Made by a program: the position numbers and the translations under genes. Below the pieces are notes generated by a model that saw only the letters and a program-made list of their open reading frames with translations, had not been told where the DNA came from and ran no database searches. This document shows, piece after piece, positions 44,707 through 54,736 of a DNA stretch of 64,000 nt. The stretch comes from Candidatus Obscuribacterales bacterium (GTDB lineage: Bacteria; Cyanobacteriota; Vampirovibrionia; Obscuribacterales; Obscuribacteraceae): assembly GCA_021732025.1 (NCBI GenBank), contig JAKFVU010000003.1:1-64000 (forward strand), read 5' to 3'. Position 1 is the first letter of the stretch. The number at the start of each line of letters is the position of its first letter.

Positions 44707-47700
44707 ATGCTAACGCGCAACAGTAACCTCGCAGCAAAACTGCACCAGCTATTTATCTCCAGCTCGCAATATGCGCGCCTTCTTGCTCGAACGGCAAAAG
44801 GCAGCAGTGGCGAACTGAATTTGACCGGCTTGACCGATTCAGCTAAATCGCTTGTGCTCTCAGTTTTGGGCCACGAAACCAAGCGTGCGATTTTCTTAGT
44901 TGTGCAAGACAACCATACTGGTGCCCGCTACCACCAAGAGTTGACCAACTTAAGCAAATATCCGACTTTTGTTTATCCCAGTTCTGAAGTCTCGCCTTAT
45001 GAGCAAGTGCTCTCAAGCCCAGACAACATTGCCGCTCAATTAGAAGTCTTGCGCCACTGCCAAGAAAAGCCAGATGAGCCATTTATTTGTGTTGTCACTG
45101 CTCGGGCACTCAGTCAAAGAGTTTTAGCACCAGAAGAATTAACCGCTAATTGCTTACGCCTAACTCGAGGCGAAACAATTGATACCAAAGAAGTAGCTCG
45201 CCGATTAGCCAATTTAGGCTATTCACGTGAATCTCTCGTGACCTTGCGCGGTGAATTTAGTGTGCGCGGCGACATTGTCGATATCTACCCATCATGCGGC
45301 TCGCCTTTCAGAATTGAACTGTTTGGTGATGAAATCGAATCAATGCGTGTCTTCAATACCGACACTCAAAGATCAATTGAATCGCTTGAGAGCTGTGTCA
45401 TTGTGCCACGCTGGTGGATTGTCGCTGATCAAAGCGAAGAAGCCCGAGTTAAGCTGGTTGACACCCTAAGAGCGGTGACAGAGAAAGCGGCAGAAACTTT
45501 AGAACCATCATCAGCAGAAACCTTGATGACAGTAATGGAAAGTGATTTGGAAGCTTTGAGAGCTGGTCGCTATCCAGAGTCAGTTGAATACTATGCACCA
45601 TATGTGCACGAAAAGCTTGCCACCATATGCGATTACATCAAAGATAACAGCCTGATAGTTCTTGATGAATGGGATACCTTATTAGCTGCTCTTTCTTCGT
45701 ATCAAGAGAAGCTTGATGCTGCCTTCAAAGAGGGCCTAGAAACAGGGCGTCTACTACCATTACCTCGCCCACTGCACTTGAGTGCCCGTGAAATAACAGA
45801 CCAGTTGAAGCGCCACCAGCGCATTTATGTTTCGACCTTGCCGATGGCATTAGATGGCATCGATACTAGTAACAGTAGCGCTAATAGCAGTGCTGCTAAC
45901 TCAGTAATCAATTTTGACTGCCAACCAGTCGAGCGCTTCGGCAATCAAATTGATGTGATGGCTGAGAAAGTAAGAAGCTGGCGCAAAGAAGGTCTCAATG
46001 TTCTGATTTCAACAGAACAGCCTCAGCGTATTCTCGGCATCATGAAAGAGTGGGATATTCCGGCTAACTATCTATCCCAAACCGATGACAAAGCCGACAC
46101 TCATATTCTTCCTCTCGATGAAGTAGCTCAAGCATCTGGCGGGGCGCCTGGGCCAGGAAGCGCCAACGGAAACAATTCGCCAAAAGCGCAACCACCATCC
46201 CTTTCAATTTCTGCTCTCGATGATATTCTCTCGGGCCAAATGCCGAGTTTGGATGATCTCAAGCTGAGCCAAAGCCAAGGTCTAAATCCAAGCATAAATC
46301 AGAACCAAAACCAAGCAACAGGGCCAGTAGTGCTAGTTTGCCGCCATGGATTTACCCATGGTTTCAAACTAAAAGATGTAGAACTCGTCTCGTGTACTGA
46401 TGCTGAAATGTTTGGCGTCAAGCGCAAACCAACGGTTTACAGACGACCTGTCGCAGAAAAGAACTATGAGCGCTTCACCTCGGTGGCCGACCTCAAAGTA
46501 ACTGACTATGTTGTGCACATGAAGCATGGTATCGGTCAGTTCGAAGGCGTCAAGCGCATGACGGTAGATGGCCAACAACGAGAATTTCTCAGCGTTGCCT
46601 ACGCAAGCGACGACAGACTCTATGTACCAGTTGATCAGATCAACTTGCTTTCTCGCTACCGCGGAGCCGGTGACAACCCACCGAGAATCTCACGCTTAGG
46701 TGGTGCCGAGTGGGAATCAACTAAACGACGCGTCAAGAAATCAGTTAAACAAGTGGCCGAAGACTTGGTCAATTTGTACGCTATAAGAGCCAAGCAAGAA
46801 GGCTTCCAGTGTACGCCTGACACACCGTGGCAGTATGAAATGGAAGAAGCCTTCCCATACGAAGAAACTCCAGACCAGTGGCAAGCCATCCAAGACATGA
46901 AAGGCGATCTTGAATCGGCCAAACCAATGGATAGACTTATTTGCGGAGACGTAGGCTTCGGTAAAACTGAAGTGGCAATTCGTGGCGTCTTCAAGACAGT
47001 AATGTCAGGCAAGCAAGTAGCAGTACTTGTACCAACCACAATTCTCGCTCAGCAACACTACAACACCATGGCTGAGCGCTTTGCACCATACCCAATTAAG
47101 GTTGGTCTTCTCTCGCGCTTCCGCACCGCCAAAGAACAACGAGAAGTGGCTCGCAGACTTGGTACTGGCGAATGCGATGTAGTAATCGGTACACACCGCA
47201 TGCTGCAAAAAGATATTGCCTTTAAAGACCTGGGCTTGGTTGTAATCGATGAAGAGCAACGCTTCGGTGTTGCCCACAAAGAGAAATTGAAACAGCTAAG
47301 AGTAATGGTTGACGTGATGACCATGTCAGCTACACCAATTCCGCGTACTTTATACATGGCTCTCTCGGGCGCTCGCGACATGTCGCAAATTAACACGCCG
47401 CCAATCAACAGAGCACCAATTAAAACCTTTGTTGGCGAGTACAAATTACCTCTAGTGCGCACGGCCATTTTGCACGAAATGGAACGCGGCGGACAAATTT
47501 ACTTTGTACATAACCGCGTTGAAAACATTGAACAAATTGCTTTTGAAGTTAAGCAACTAGTGCCTGAGGCTCGCATCGCCATTGGCCACGGGCAAATGAA
47601 TGAACGCGATTTAGAAAATGTCATGCTGGCATTCTTTGCCCATGAATACGATGTTCTTGTTTGCACCACCATTATTGAATCTGGTTTAGACATTCCAAAC

Positions 47701-48528
47701 GTCAATACCATCATCATCAATGATGCCGACAAGCTCGGACTAGCCCAGATGTATCAGCTTCGTGGGCGCGTTGGCCGTTCCGACGCCCAGGCATATGCCT
47801 ACTGCTTGTACACTCCGTCGAAAGTACTTTCGGAACAAGCCCAAGGCAGACTGAAAGCAATTCGCGAATTTACCTCACTCGGTTCTGGTTACCAAATTGC
47901 TTTGCGCGATATGGAAATAAGAGGTGTGGGCAACATTCTGGGTTCAGAACAGCATGGTCACATGATTTCGGTAGGGTTTGAACTCTATTGCAAAATTCTT
48001 GAAGAGTCAGTGGCTGAACTCAAGGGCGAAGCCGTTGTACAAGAGGCAGATACTGCAGTTGATATCAACGTAACAGCCTTCATTCCTGAGTCATATATTG
48101 AAGACAACGAACAAAGGCTAATCGAGTACAAACGTCTTGCCGACGTCAAGACCGATCGTGAGTTGATAATGTTGCTAGACGAATGGCGCGACCGTTTCGG
48201 TGCCATTCCCAAAGAGACCGAGCAATTGACTAAAGTTGTAAAACTAAGACTCGTTGCCAGCTCTGCCAATGTTCAATCGATCAAGCCAGACATGCAAGGC
48301 CTTCGCCTGTACGTTCCCTTCCGTCTGCAGCAGTGGATTCCAATTCAAAATGGTCTACCCAAGCATTTGGCCAATCGCACAACATACAAGCCAGGTATCG
48401 CTGGTGGTCAAGGTTCAAGCCCATACATCCTTGTAAAATCGCAAGGTGATGATCCAGAAGATCAACTCGATTTGCTGGCCGAGCTTCTCGGAGCTATGGT
48501 GTCAAATGTTCACGCCAAACCAGCCTAA
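44707..48528 (+). CDS. mfd: Transcription-repair coupling factor Mfd
   Basis: 1273 residues from ATG 44707 (frame open to 44662). It removes RNA polymerase stalled at DNA lesions and recruits UvrA. Visible: UvrB-like N-terminal region (LVVQDNHTGARYHQEL, VRGDIVDIYPSCGSPFRIELFG), polymerase-interaction domain (DYVVHMKHGIGQFEG), helicase Walker A CGDVGFGKTEVAIR near residue 750, DEEQRFGV, TMSATPIPRTLYMAL, LRGRVGRS, and the C-terminal TRCF domain. Two low-complexity inserts occur, near 385-400 (Ser/Asn/Ala) and 478-545 (Gly/Pro/Gln/Asn), between the N-terminal domains and the RNA-polymerase-binding domain. Confidence 0.95.
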   Translation: MLTRNSNLAAKLHQLFISSSQYARLLARTAKGSSGELNLTGLTDSAKSLVLSVLGHETKRAIFLVVQDNHTGARYHQELTNLSKYPTFVYPSSEVSPYEQVLSSPDNIAAQLEVLRHCQEKPDEPFICVVTARALSQRVLAPEELTANCLRLTRGETIDTKEVARRLANLGYSRESLVTLRGEFSVRGDIVDIYPSCGSPFRIELFGDEIESMRVFNTDTQRSIESLESCVIVPRWWIVADQSEEARVKLVDTLRAVTEKAAETLEPSSAETLMTVMESDLEALRAGRYPESVEYYAPYVHEKLATICDYIKDNSLIVLDEWDTLLAALSSYQEKLDAAFKEGLETGRLLPLPRPLHLSAREITDQLKRHQRIYVSTLPMALDGIDTSNSSANSSAANSVINFDCQPVERFGNQIDVMAEKVRSWRKEGLNVLISTEQPQRILGIMKEWDIPANYLSQTDDKADTHILPLDEVAQASGGAPGPGSANGNNSPKAQPPSLSISALDDILSGQMPSLDDLKLSQSQGLNPSINQNQNQATGPVVLVCRHGFTHGFKLKDVELVSCTDAEMFGVKRKPTVYRRPVAEKNYERFTSVADLKVTDYVVHMKHGIGQFEGVKRMTVDGQQREFLSVAYASDDRLYVPVDQINLLSRYRGAGDNPPRISRLGGAEWESTKRRVKKSVKQVAEDLVNLYAIRAKQEGFQCTPDTPWQYEMEEAFPYEETPDQWQAIQDMKGDLESAKPMDRLICGDVGFGKTEVAIRGVFKTVMSGKQVAVLVPTTILAQQHYNTMAERFAPYPIKVGLLSRFRTAKEQREVARRLGTGECDVVIGTHRMLQKDIAFKDLGLVVIDEEQRFGVAHKEKLKQLRVMVDVMTMSATPIPRTLYMALSGARDMSQINTPPINRAPIKTFVGEYKLPLVRTAILHEMERGGQIYFVHNRVENIEQIAFEVKQLVPEARIAIGHGQMNERDLENVMLAFFAHEYDVLVCTTIIESGLDIPNVNTIIINDADKLGLAQMYQLRGRVGRSDAQAYAYCLYTPSKVLSEQAQGRLKAIREFTSLGSGYQIALRDMEIRGVGNILGSEQHGHMISVGFELYCKILEESVAELKGEAVVQEADTAVDINVTAFIPESYIEDNEQRLIEYKRLADVKTDRELIMLLDEWRDRFGAIPKETEQLTKVVKLRLVASSANVQSIKPDMQGLRLYVPFRLQQWIPIQNGLPKHLANRTTYKPGIAGGQGSSPYILVKSQGDDPEDQLDLLAELLGAMVSNVHAKPA

Positions 48529-48553
48529 AGTATCAACAGAGGAAATCAGTACT

Positions 48554-50167
48554 GTGAATAGCTCAAGTAATCGAATTAACAAAAGCGGCAGCGCCTTGAC
48601 CGTGCTACTTGCTCTGACACTTACACTCGCTACTGCTGGCTGTCAATCAGAAAAAAAGCCTGAGACTTCAAGCTTGGGCACAACAAGCCCACAGACCGGT
48701 GCGACCCAATCACCGACTGTCAACACCACTAATGGTGCAGCTGGCTCACAAGAACTTCCACCAGTATTGAGTGACCTCCCACAATTGAAACCACTGGCAG
48801 GCGTCAACCTGATTAAGCTGCCTGACACCATGATTATTTGCACCGTAAATGGCAATCCAGTCACTGTCAGCAGATTTAAACGCGAATACCAGTCGGCTGT
48901 TATATCGCTGCAGACAATGCTCTCTATGCAGCCGGAGAAAATGGGCCAACTATTGATGCAGGCCAAGCAGATGGGTGTTGCACTAACCCCTGAAGAGAAA
49001 AAGAAAATGATTGAGTCTGCGCACTCAGCTCAAGCTCTTGAGGGCAAACCTCTGGCAACATTCCTCAAAGAGAGACACCTGACAGAAGCTCAATTTAACG
49101 AACAAGTTTTAGAACTTGGTCTAGCTTTCAAATGTGGCACCAAGGTAATTGAGAGCCAACTTCTAAGTGAGCTTATCAATCGTGAAATTGCCCTAAAAGA
49201 AGCCCACAAAGCCGGTTTCTACCAGAAGGCAGCCAACAGCTATGTGCAGATTAAAGAATCTAAAAAATTCAAAGACTATGTGAGCACAGCAAGAGAAACT
49301 CCTGATCAGATTCGCGAAGAGATAATCTCTTCGCAGATGATCAAAATGTTGCTAGATAGCATTGCCAAATCTGCACCAGCTGCTAGTGACAAAGTAGTCA
49401 AAGAACAGTTCGAAGCAAATAAAGCCCAACTCAAACACGGCGAACGCGTGCGTTTATCGCACATTGTGGTAGCAGCACCAGCCCTCGATGCTGGCCCTCT
49501 GAAGAGTGTGAGAACCCAGTTGCACGAGCAACAGCCTCAACTGACAGCCAAAGAATTAGATGACGAAGTAAAAGTGATCAAGCAATCTCAGTACAACAAA
49601 GCCAAAGATTACTTGAATCAAGCTCTTAAAGGAGCCGACTTCAAAACTCTAGCCGACAACTACACCGAAGACGAACCAGCGCGCATGGCGAAAAACGGCG
49701 GCGACCTGGGATTTGTCGATCTCAGTACTGAAAATGGTCCAGACAAATTGAAGATCATGGCTGCAGTAGGCAAGGTTAAAGCTGGCCAGGTGGTACCAGA
49801 GGTCGTCGAAACCAATTTTGGTTACCACGTTATCAAAGTTACTGAAAGACAAGCAGCAGGCGACATCCCCCTAGCTGAAGTGAAAAAACCACTAGAAGAA
49901 ATGATTTCAGCCAAGAATAAAGAAAAGGCAGAAATTGATTGGATGGCTCAGCACCGCAAGAGCGCCGACATCAAGTTAACCGACGAATTCAACAAAGCGG
50001 TGGCTTCAGGCGCGTATTCTCTAACACCTGCAGCACCGACTGAAACAAAAACTACAGAGACAAAAACTTCAGAGACAAAATCAGCTGCCGATAGCAAATC
50101 TGGAACGGCTGCTCCGCTGGCAAAAAGTGCCGCCAATACTGAAAAGGCACCAAAAGCCCAGAACTAA
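48554..50167 (+). CDS. Exported PPIC-type peptidyl-prolyl isomerase (SurA/PrsA-like)
   Basis: 537 residues from GTG 48554 (GAGG upstream), 25 bases after mfd; the longer frame overlapping mfd is less likely. The signal ends at TLATAGCQS, a weak lipobox, so a lipoprotein anchor is possible. A SurA_N-like helical segment (about 105-280) precedes one PPIC rotamase domain (about 295-430: GERVRLSHIVV, ARMAKNGGDLGFVD, GYHVIKVTER) with an inserted helical stretch after the first strand. The C-terminal tail is Thr/Glu/Ala/Lys-rich. Likely a chaperone for exported proteins, plausible given the many secreted families here. Confidence 0.85.
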   Translation: MNSSSNRINKSGSALTVLLALTLTLATAGCQSEKKPETSSLGTTSPQTGATQSPTVNTTNGAAGSQELPPVLSDLPQLKPLAGVNLIKLPDTMIICTVNGNPVTVSRFKREYQSAVISLQTMLSMQPEKMGQLLMQAKQMGVALTPEEKKKMIESAHSAQALEGKPLATFLKERHLTEAQFNEQVLELGLAFKCGTKVIESQLLSELINREIALKEAHKAGFYQKAANSYVQIKESKKFKDYVSTARETPDQIREEIISSQMIKMLLDSIAKSAPAASDKVVKEQFEANKAQLKHGERVRLSHIVVAAPALDAGPLKSVRTQLHEQQPQLTAKELDDEVKVIKQSQYNKAKDYLNQALKGADFKTLADNYTEDEPARMAKNGGDLGFVDLSTENGPDKLKIMAAVGKVKAGQVVPEVVETNFGYHVIKVTERQAAGDIPLAEVKKPLEEMISAKNKEKAEIDWMAQHRKSADIKLTDEFNKAVASGAYSLTPAAPTETKTTETKTSETKSAADSKSGTAAPLAKSAANTEKAPKAQN

Positions 50168-50220
50168 TTGCTGAACGCACAATTAATCACTAAACGGACA
50201 ATTAATTCCTAGGCGCAAAA

Positions 50221-52377
50221 TTAGCTAAGCAATGGCAGCACGATGTGAAAACCTTGCTGCTTGCTACTTTGATATTGCTTGAGATTAAATCCATGCTTAT
50301 TCAGAATAGCAATGGCCAAGCCTAGACTGAGCCCGCTGCGCAGATCACCAGATGCTTGCGAGAACGAGACGTAGCCTTGCGATAAGCTTGCCAAGGTCGA
50401 TGGCGCCAAACTCAAGTTGCTTCCAGCAATGAGAATTTCTAGTTGATAGGGCTGATAACGAAAATCAATCACATATCGAGACTGAGCTGAACCTACTGAG
50501 CACAATATTCTTAGTAGATGGGTCAAGGCTAAACTAAAGCACTCGTTGTCTACTGAAGCTAGAAAATCTTGAGGCAGTTCAGCAATGGTCAGCGTCTTAC
50601 TATCACTGCTCAGCGCCAAAGCGCTCGTCTGCTCACACAAAGTGATCGATTCGACCAAGCCAGTCAGTGCATTTGAAAACGGCACAGGAACAATAGCTAA
50701 CTCTTCTTCACCGGCCTCAAGCCTTCCGAGATACAAGAAATCAGTGGTGAGGGCAATTAGATCACGAAATGTTCTCTCGGCTTCAACTACTTGCGGCAAA
50801 CTCGTGGCTTTTGAAATGTAGCTAAGAGTGGCTGAGAGAGACATTAACGGTGAACGCAGATCATGACCTATCATATTAACGAAGTCGCGTTTGGCCGATT
50901 CAATTTGCTCACGTACCGAAATATCTCTTACGAAGGCTAAACTCTTCTTGTCGCTCTGGCCCTCTTCTGCATAATTGCTCAATACAAGTTCCACAGCTAG
51001 ATAGCTTCCATCTTTGCGCAGCAGCTTCTGTGTCGAGAATAAACTCTCAAGCGATTGCCCCAGAAGTTCGTCTTCTGGATACTGAGAAAGTGAGACACCA
51101 AAATCATTTACAGAAATAATTTGCCCTGATTGACTGAGTCCAATAACCATAAGTGGAAGGCTATTGAGAATCGTGCGGAAGCGCTCTTCACTCTCTCGAA
51201 TCTTTGCGCTCAATTGATTCTTCACTGTAACATCATGACCAACACAAACAATTGTATTGTCGGGGCTTAGATTAGCTCTAAACGAGAAATCCCGTTTTTC
51301 TCCTGACCCAAGTTTCATGCGACATTCAAATGTTGTTGCACTATTAGCCTGTGTCAGTGCCTTTATGGCCCGTACTAGAGTCTCGGCGTTGCCGGGTTCA
51401 ACAATTGAATTGAGACGCCGACCAATCAGATCACCAGCGGGATAACCGAGAAGCTTCGAGCTTGGCTCTGAGACTCTCAAAATAATTGCTTTTTGATCTA
51501 GCAAGCAGATGAAGTCAGCCGCATGCTCTAACACAAGTGCTTCGCGACTTTTAGCAGAACTGAGGTGCAAAGCTAAATCTCTGAACTCTTGCTCTAGAGC
51601 ACCTAGCTCATCATCTTTAACCTCTTCTACCCCATCACCCTCTCTTTCTTCATCCACTGATAGCATCAAGGATTTTCCCAGACCAGTATTTATAGTGTTC
51701 TGCGATATGACTTTGATGCGTTTGAGTAGTGCTGCAACTACCAACAGAAAAGCAGCGCAGGTAACTACGGTATTGAAAAGAAGGACCAGTAGCAAAGTCT
51801 CATAGACAGAGCCGATGGTGCGCAGGTTGGCACCTAAATCTTCGGCAGTCTCTAACCCTCTATATTTTTCGTCAAGGGCTGTAAGCAAATTGCTAATGGT
51901 GTTAGTGGTGGTAATCAACTCAGAACAATACTGCAAGTGTGCAAGTTTTCGGTTGGGGCTACGTTGCTTCCAATACGAAACCTCTACTCTGCGAACGAGT
52001 CCAATAGCCTCATCAAGAGCCAAAGAAAGCTCCTGCAGTCGAGCATTTTCTTCAGGATGATTTCTCAATGAATGCTTCAGTTCTGCAAATATTCTAGGTA
52101 GGTTGCCAAAAACCGAAGAATAGAGGTCATCGGTATTCGACTCAGTGCGACTGCGATCTACCAAGGCAAAAGTAGCAAACTGAATGGCAGAAGAAAATTG
52201 AGAGAGGCAGACACTAACTTGACGTGCTTCATGCTCTTGCCGCAAGCTCTCTTCGAACCTAGACATAACGTGGGCGAAGGAGAAGAAAAGTACCATGTTA
52301 CTAGCCAGAATCAATGCCCACAAAAGCGTGACCTTCTTGGCCAAAGCAGAGCGCAGAGCTGGTATCCAATTACTCAC
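50221..52377 (-). CDS. Membrane sensor histidine kinase with degraded ATP-binding domain
   Basis: 718 residues from GTG 52377 (AGAGGG upstream), overlapping the next kinase gene by 8 bases. Two membrane segments (about 20-40 and 200-225) flank a periplasmic helical region. Two PAS-like regions follow (HAADFICLLDQKAIILRVSE; ILNSLPLMVIGLSQSGQIIS). The H-box keeps its phospho-acceptor (VNMIGHDLRSPLMSLSATL, His near residue 505). The catalytic domain is degenerate: where the N-box Asn is expected there is SLALTHLLRIL, the Asp of the G1 box is missing (LEILIAGSN), and only a G2-like SGLSLGLAI remains. It probably cannot bind ATP well alone. Confidence 0.85.
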   Translation of the reverse strand: MSNWIPALRSALAKKVTLLWALILASNMVLFFSFAHVMSRFEESLRQEHEARQVSVCLSQFSSAIQFATFALVDRSRTESNTDDLYSSVFGNLPRIFAELKHSLRNHPEENARLQELSLALDEAIGLVRRVEVSYWKQRSPNRKLAHLQYCSELITTTNTISNLLTALDEKYRGLETAEDLGANLRTIGSVYETLLLVLLFNTVVTCAAFLLVVAALLKRIKVISQNTINTGLGKSLMLSVDEEREGDGVEEVKDDELGALEQEFRDLALHLSSAKSREALVLEHAADFICLLDQKAIILRVSEPSSKLLGYPAGDLIGRRLNSIVEPGNAETLVRAIKALTQANSATTFECRMKLGSGEKRDFSFRANLSPDNTIVCVGHDVTVKNQLSAKIRESEERFRTILNSLPLMVIGLSQSGQIISVNDFGVSLSQYPEDELLGQSLESLFSTQKLLRKDGSYLAVELVLSNYAEEGQSDKKSLAFVRDISVREQIESAKRDFVNMIGHDLRSPLMSLSATLSYISKATSLPQVVEAERTFRDLIALTTDFLYLGRLEAGEEELAIVPVPFSNALTGLVESITLCEQTSALALSSDSKTLTIAELPQDFLASVDNECFSLALTHLLRILCSVGSAQSRYVIDFRYQPYQLEILIAGSNLSLAPSTLASLSQGYVSFSQASGDLRSGLSLGLAIAILNKHGFNLKQYQSSKQQGFHIVLPLLS

Positions 52378-54604
52378 TAGCACCCTCTAGGCAAGGTAGC
52401 TTGAACCAAAATCTACTGCCGCCGCTGGCCTGGGGCTCAGATTGAGCCTGATCGGTGCCTACAGAATTCTCGGCGCGAGCACGACTCTCAACCCCGATGG
52501 TGCCACCATGGGCCTCAATAATCGACTTACAAATAGCTAGGCCCAGGCCGGTACCAGTGCGGGCGTCGCTAGCCGAGGCCTGACCATAAGTTTGGAATAT
52601 TTGAGATTGCTTAGCAAGAGGCACCCCACGCCCCCAGTCAATCACGTTAAATTCAACTTGATCTTCTACTTGCCTGATTTGCAAAAGTATCGTGCCACCT
52701 TTATAAGAAAACTTGATAGCATTCGATATCAAGTTAATTAGAACCTGCACTACTCTTTCAAAATCGGCCAGTACTACTTGCGGTATCAGATCTACCTCTA
52801 GGTTCATACCTTGGTTCAAGGCATAATCAGCCAATGATGCGATTGACGAATCGGCTAAATCAGACACCTTGGTTGGCACCATCGCCCCGACTAACTTACC
52901 AGGACCCAACTCTTCTAGGCGCAAGAGCTCATCAAGCAAGCGCAAAAGCCGGTTGGCGTTGAGTTCAAATTTTTGCACCCGCCCCCGTTCTTTTTCGGTC
53001 GTAACTTCGATGCCAGCAAGCATTTGTTTAACTTGCAAGATTGGCTCTCCAAGGTTGCGCCAGAGCAGTTGCAAGAAGTCTTTGCGCAAATTCTCGAGCT
53101 TTGCCTTTTCGCTAATGTCTTCGACAACCACCAGAGTCTCATTAGCAATACCAAGGTCAACGACTGTTAACTCGCAGGCTAACCCATTTGCCGATGCCGA
53201 TCTAGCACCCAATCGCGTACGCAACGGGCTTGTCTGCCGAGCTTTAAGCAATACATCGCTATCAGCAAAAACTGCATCAACAGTGCGTTCGCTTGTAGAT
53301 CCAGAAGAAGAGTCAGAAGAAGAGCCAGAAGAAGATCCATAAGCCAAGAGCATCTGTTCCATTCGTTCGTTTGTGGAAATAAATGCACCAACTTGATCAA
53401 CGACAAGAAGGCCAATGGGCAGATTGCGCATCAGCATGCGCACATCGTTTTCCTTTTCTTTGAGTTCCTCTTCTGTACGTTTGGCGGCCTCGATGTCACT
53501 GACAAAGCAAAAAGTAGATTGATCAGCCTCCGACCAATAACTTGAGAAGCGACTTACGATGAGGCTTCCATCACTCACTTTAACAGCAACTTCTATGGCA
53601 GAGGAATGCTCAAGCCGCGGCAAACTAGCAAGAAAATCGCGCAGTACATTCTGACTTTCTGGCGATACAACAGTCTGCCACGGCGCTCCCTCAAGCTCGC
53701 GAGGTTGATATCCCCACTGGTTAATAGCAGCGGCATTTAAATCGCGAATGCGACCACCGGCATCAAGCTTGAAAATAACATCTGAAGTGCCCTCTACCAG
53801 TGTTGTTTCATAACGAGCAGAATTATCTATAGTTTGAATCATTTCGCGAAATAGCTTTTCTAATTTTGCCAGTTCATCGTTTGGCGAAACAAAATTTTCT
53901 AACAGCTCATCATTTATGTATCTATCAACATTCTCACTCAATGCGGCTATACGTTTTTTAAGTCGATTGAAAAAGCGAGCCAATACAACCAGGGTAAAAA
54001 CGACATCGAGCATGAGGACACTGAGGAGGATTCCCTTGACAATCGTCAAATTGTTAGACTCATAAAACGGCTGTTTATCAGATGCAGCTTTGTAGTGAGT
54101 CAATAACTCTTGATAGCGGTCCGAGACTTCACGACCCAAAACCAAAGACAACGGATTTATCTGGATGTTACCTAAACTAGGTGTAGATGAGGTTTGAACA
54201 CCCTCTTTTTTATGAAAATCTTCCGCAGCTCGAAAGATAATTTCTTGTGTTTTGAGAATTTCAGCGGCCATAGGGTCACCTTGAGCAAGGCTACTAAGGC
54301 GCTTAAACTCATTTTCTAGGCGCGCTGAAATTGACTGCATGGTCTCTGTGTCAGAAGGCGAATAGCGCCTATCGGCAAAGAGATCAAAGTCTAACAAGAT
54401 GCCAAACTTCTGAGTCAAATTAGCAATTCTTGTGCTCGTAGAAATCACTGCCAGGCGATGTCTCTCAGCTGCTAGCTGGGTCTCGACACCATGCAAAAGG
54501 TAGACAATCAGGCAGGCAAAGACAATCTGAAAAGCAAGCAAAAGGGCCACTGCAAGCAGTGCTTCTCTAGCTATAGTTGGTTGTCTGAACATACCAATTG
54601 ACAT
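52370..54604 (-). CDS. Membrane sensor kinase lacking the H-box histidine but with an intact ATPase domain
   Basis: About 744 residues from ATG 54604; the frame opens at 54688 and the start is uncertain. The architecture parallels the downstream kinase: two membrane segments, a long periplasmic helical region and PAS-like domains (VEGTSDVIFKLDAGGRI; NLPIGLLVVDQVGAF). At the H-box the sequence is KDFLQLLWRNLGEPILQVK, with Asn-Leu where His-Glu or His-Asp is expected, so the phospho-acceptor is absent. The ATP-binding domain is complete: N-box LINLISNAIKFSYKGG, G1 VIDWGRGVPL, G2 TGTGLGLAICKSII. Together with the neighbour it makes one full set of kinase functions. Confidence 0.85.
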   Translation of the reverse strand: MSIGMFRQPTIAREALLAVALLLAFQIVFACLIVYLLHGVETQLAAERHRLAVISTSTRIANLTQKFGILLDFDLFADRRYSPSDTETMQSISARLENEFKRLSSLAQGDPMAAEILKTQEIIFRAAEDFHKKEGVQTSSTPSLGNIQINPLSLVLGREVSDRYQELLTHYKAASDKQPFYESNNLTIVKGILLSVLMLDVVFTLVVLARFFNRLKKRIAALSENVDRYINDELLENFVSPNDELAKLEKLFREMIQTIDNSARYETTLVEGTSDVIFKLDAGGRIRDLNAAAINQWGYQPRELEGAPWQTVVSPESQNVLRDFLASLPRLEHSSAIEVAVKVSDGSLIVSRFSSYWSEADQSTFCFVSDIEAAKRTEEELKEKENDVRMLMRNLPIGLLVVDQVGAFISTNERMEQMLLAYGSSSGSSSDSSSGSTSERTVDAVFADSDVLLKARQTSPLRTRLGARSASANGLACELTVVDLGIANETLVVVEDISEKAKLENLRKDFLQLLWRNLGEPILQVKQMLAGIEVTTEKERGRVQKFELNANRLLRLLDELLRLEELGPGKLVGAMVPTKVSDLADSSIASLADYALNQGMNLEVDLIPQVVLADFERVVQVLINLISNAIKFSYKGGTILLQIRQVEDQVEFNVIDWGRGVPLAKQSQIFQTYGQASASDARTGTGLGLAICKSIIEAHGGTIGVESRARAENSVGTDQAQSEPQASGGSRFWFKLPCLEGASE

Positions 54605-54736
54605 GCCATCCAACTCTCTTGGTATAAACTTGTCATTCACTATAACATCTGTCACTGGCAAGCCAAGGGTGATGGAACTGTCATGCAATAGATGGGATAA
54701 TTCAAAAGCTTTTTACAGTTTGGTGGAGAAAGATAC

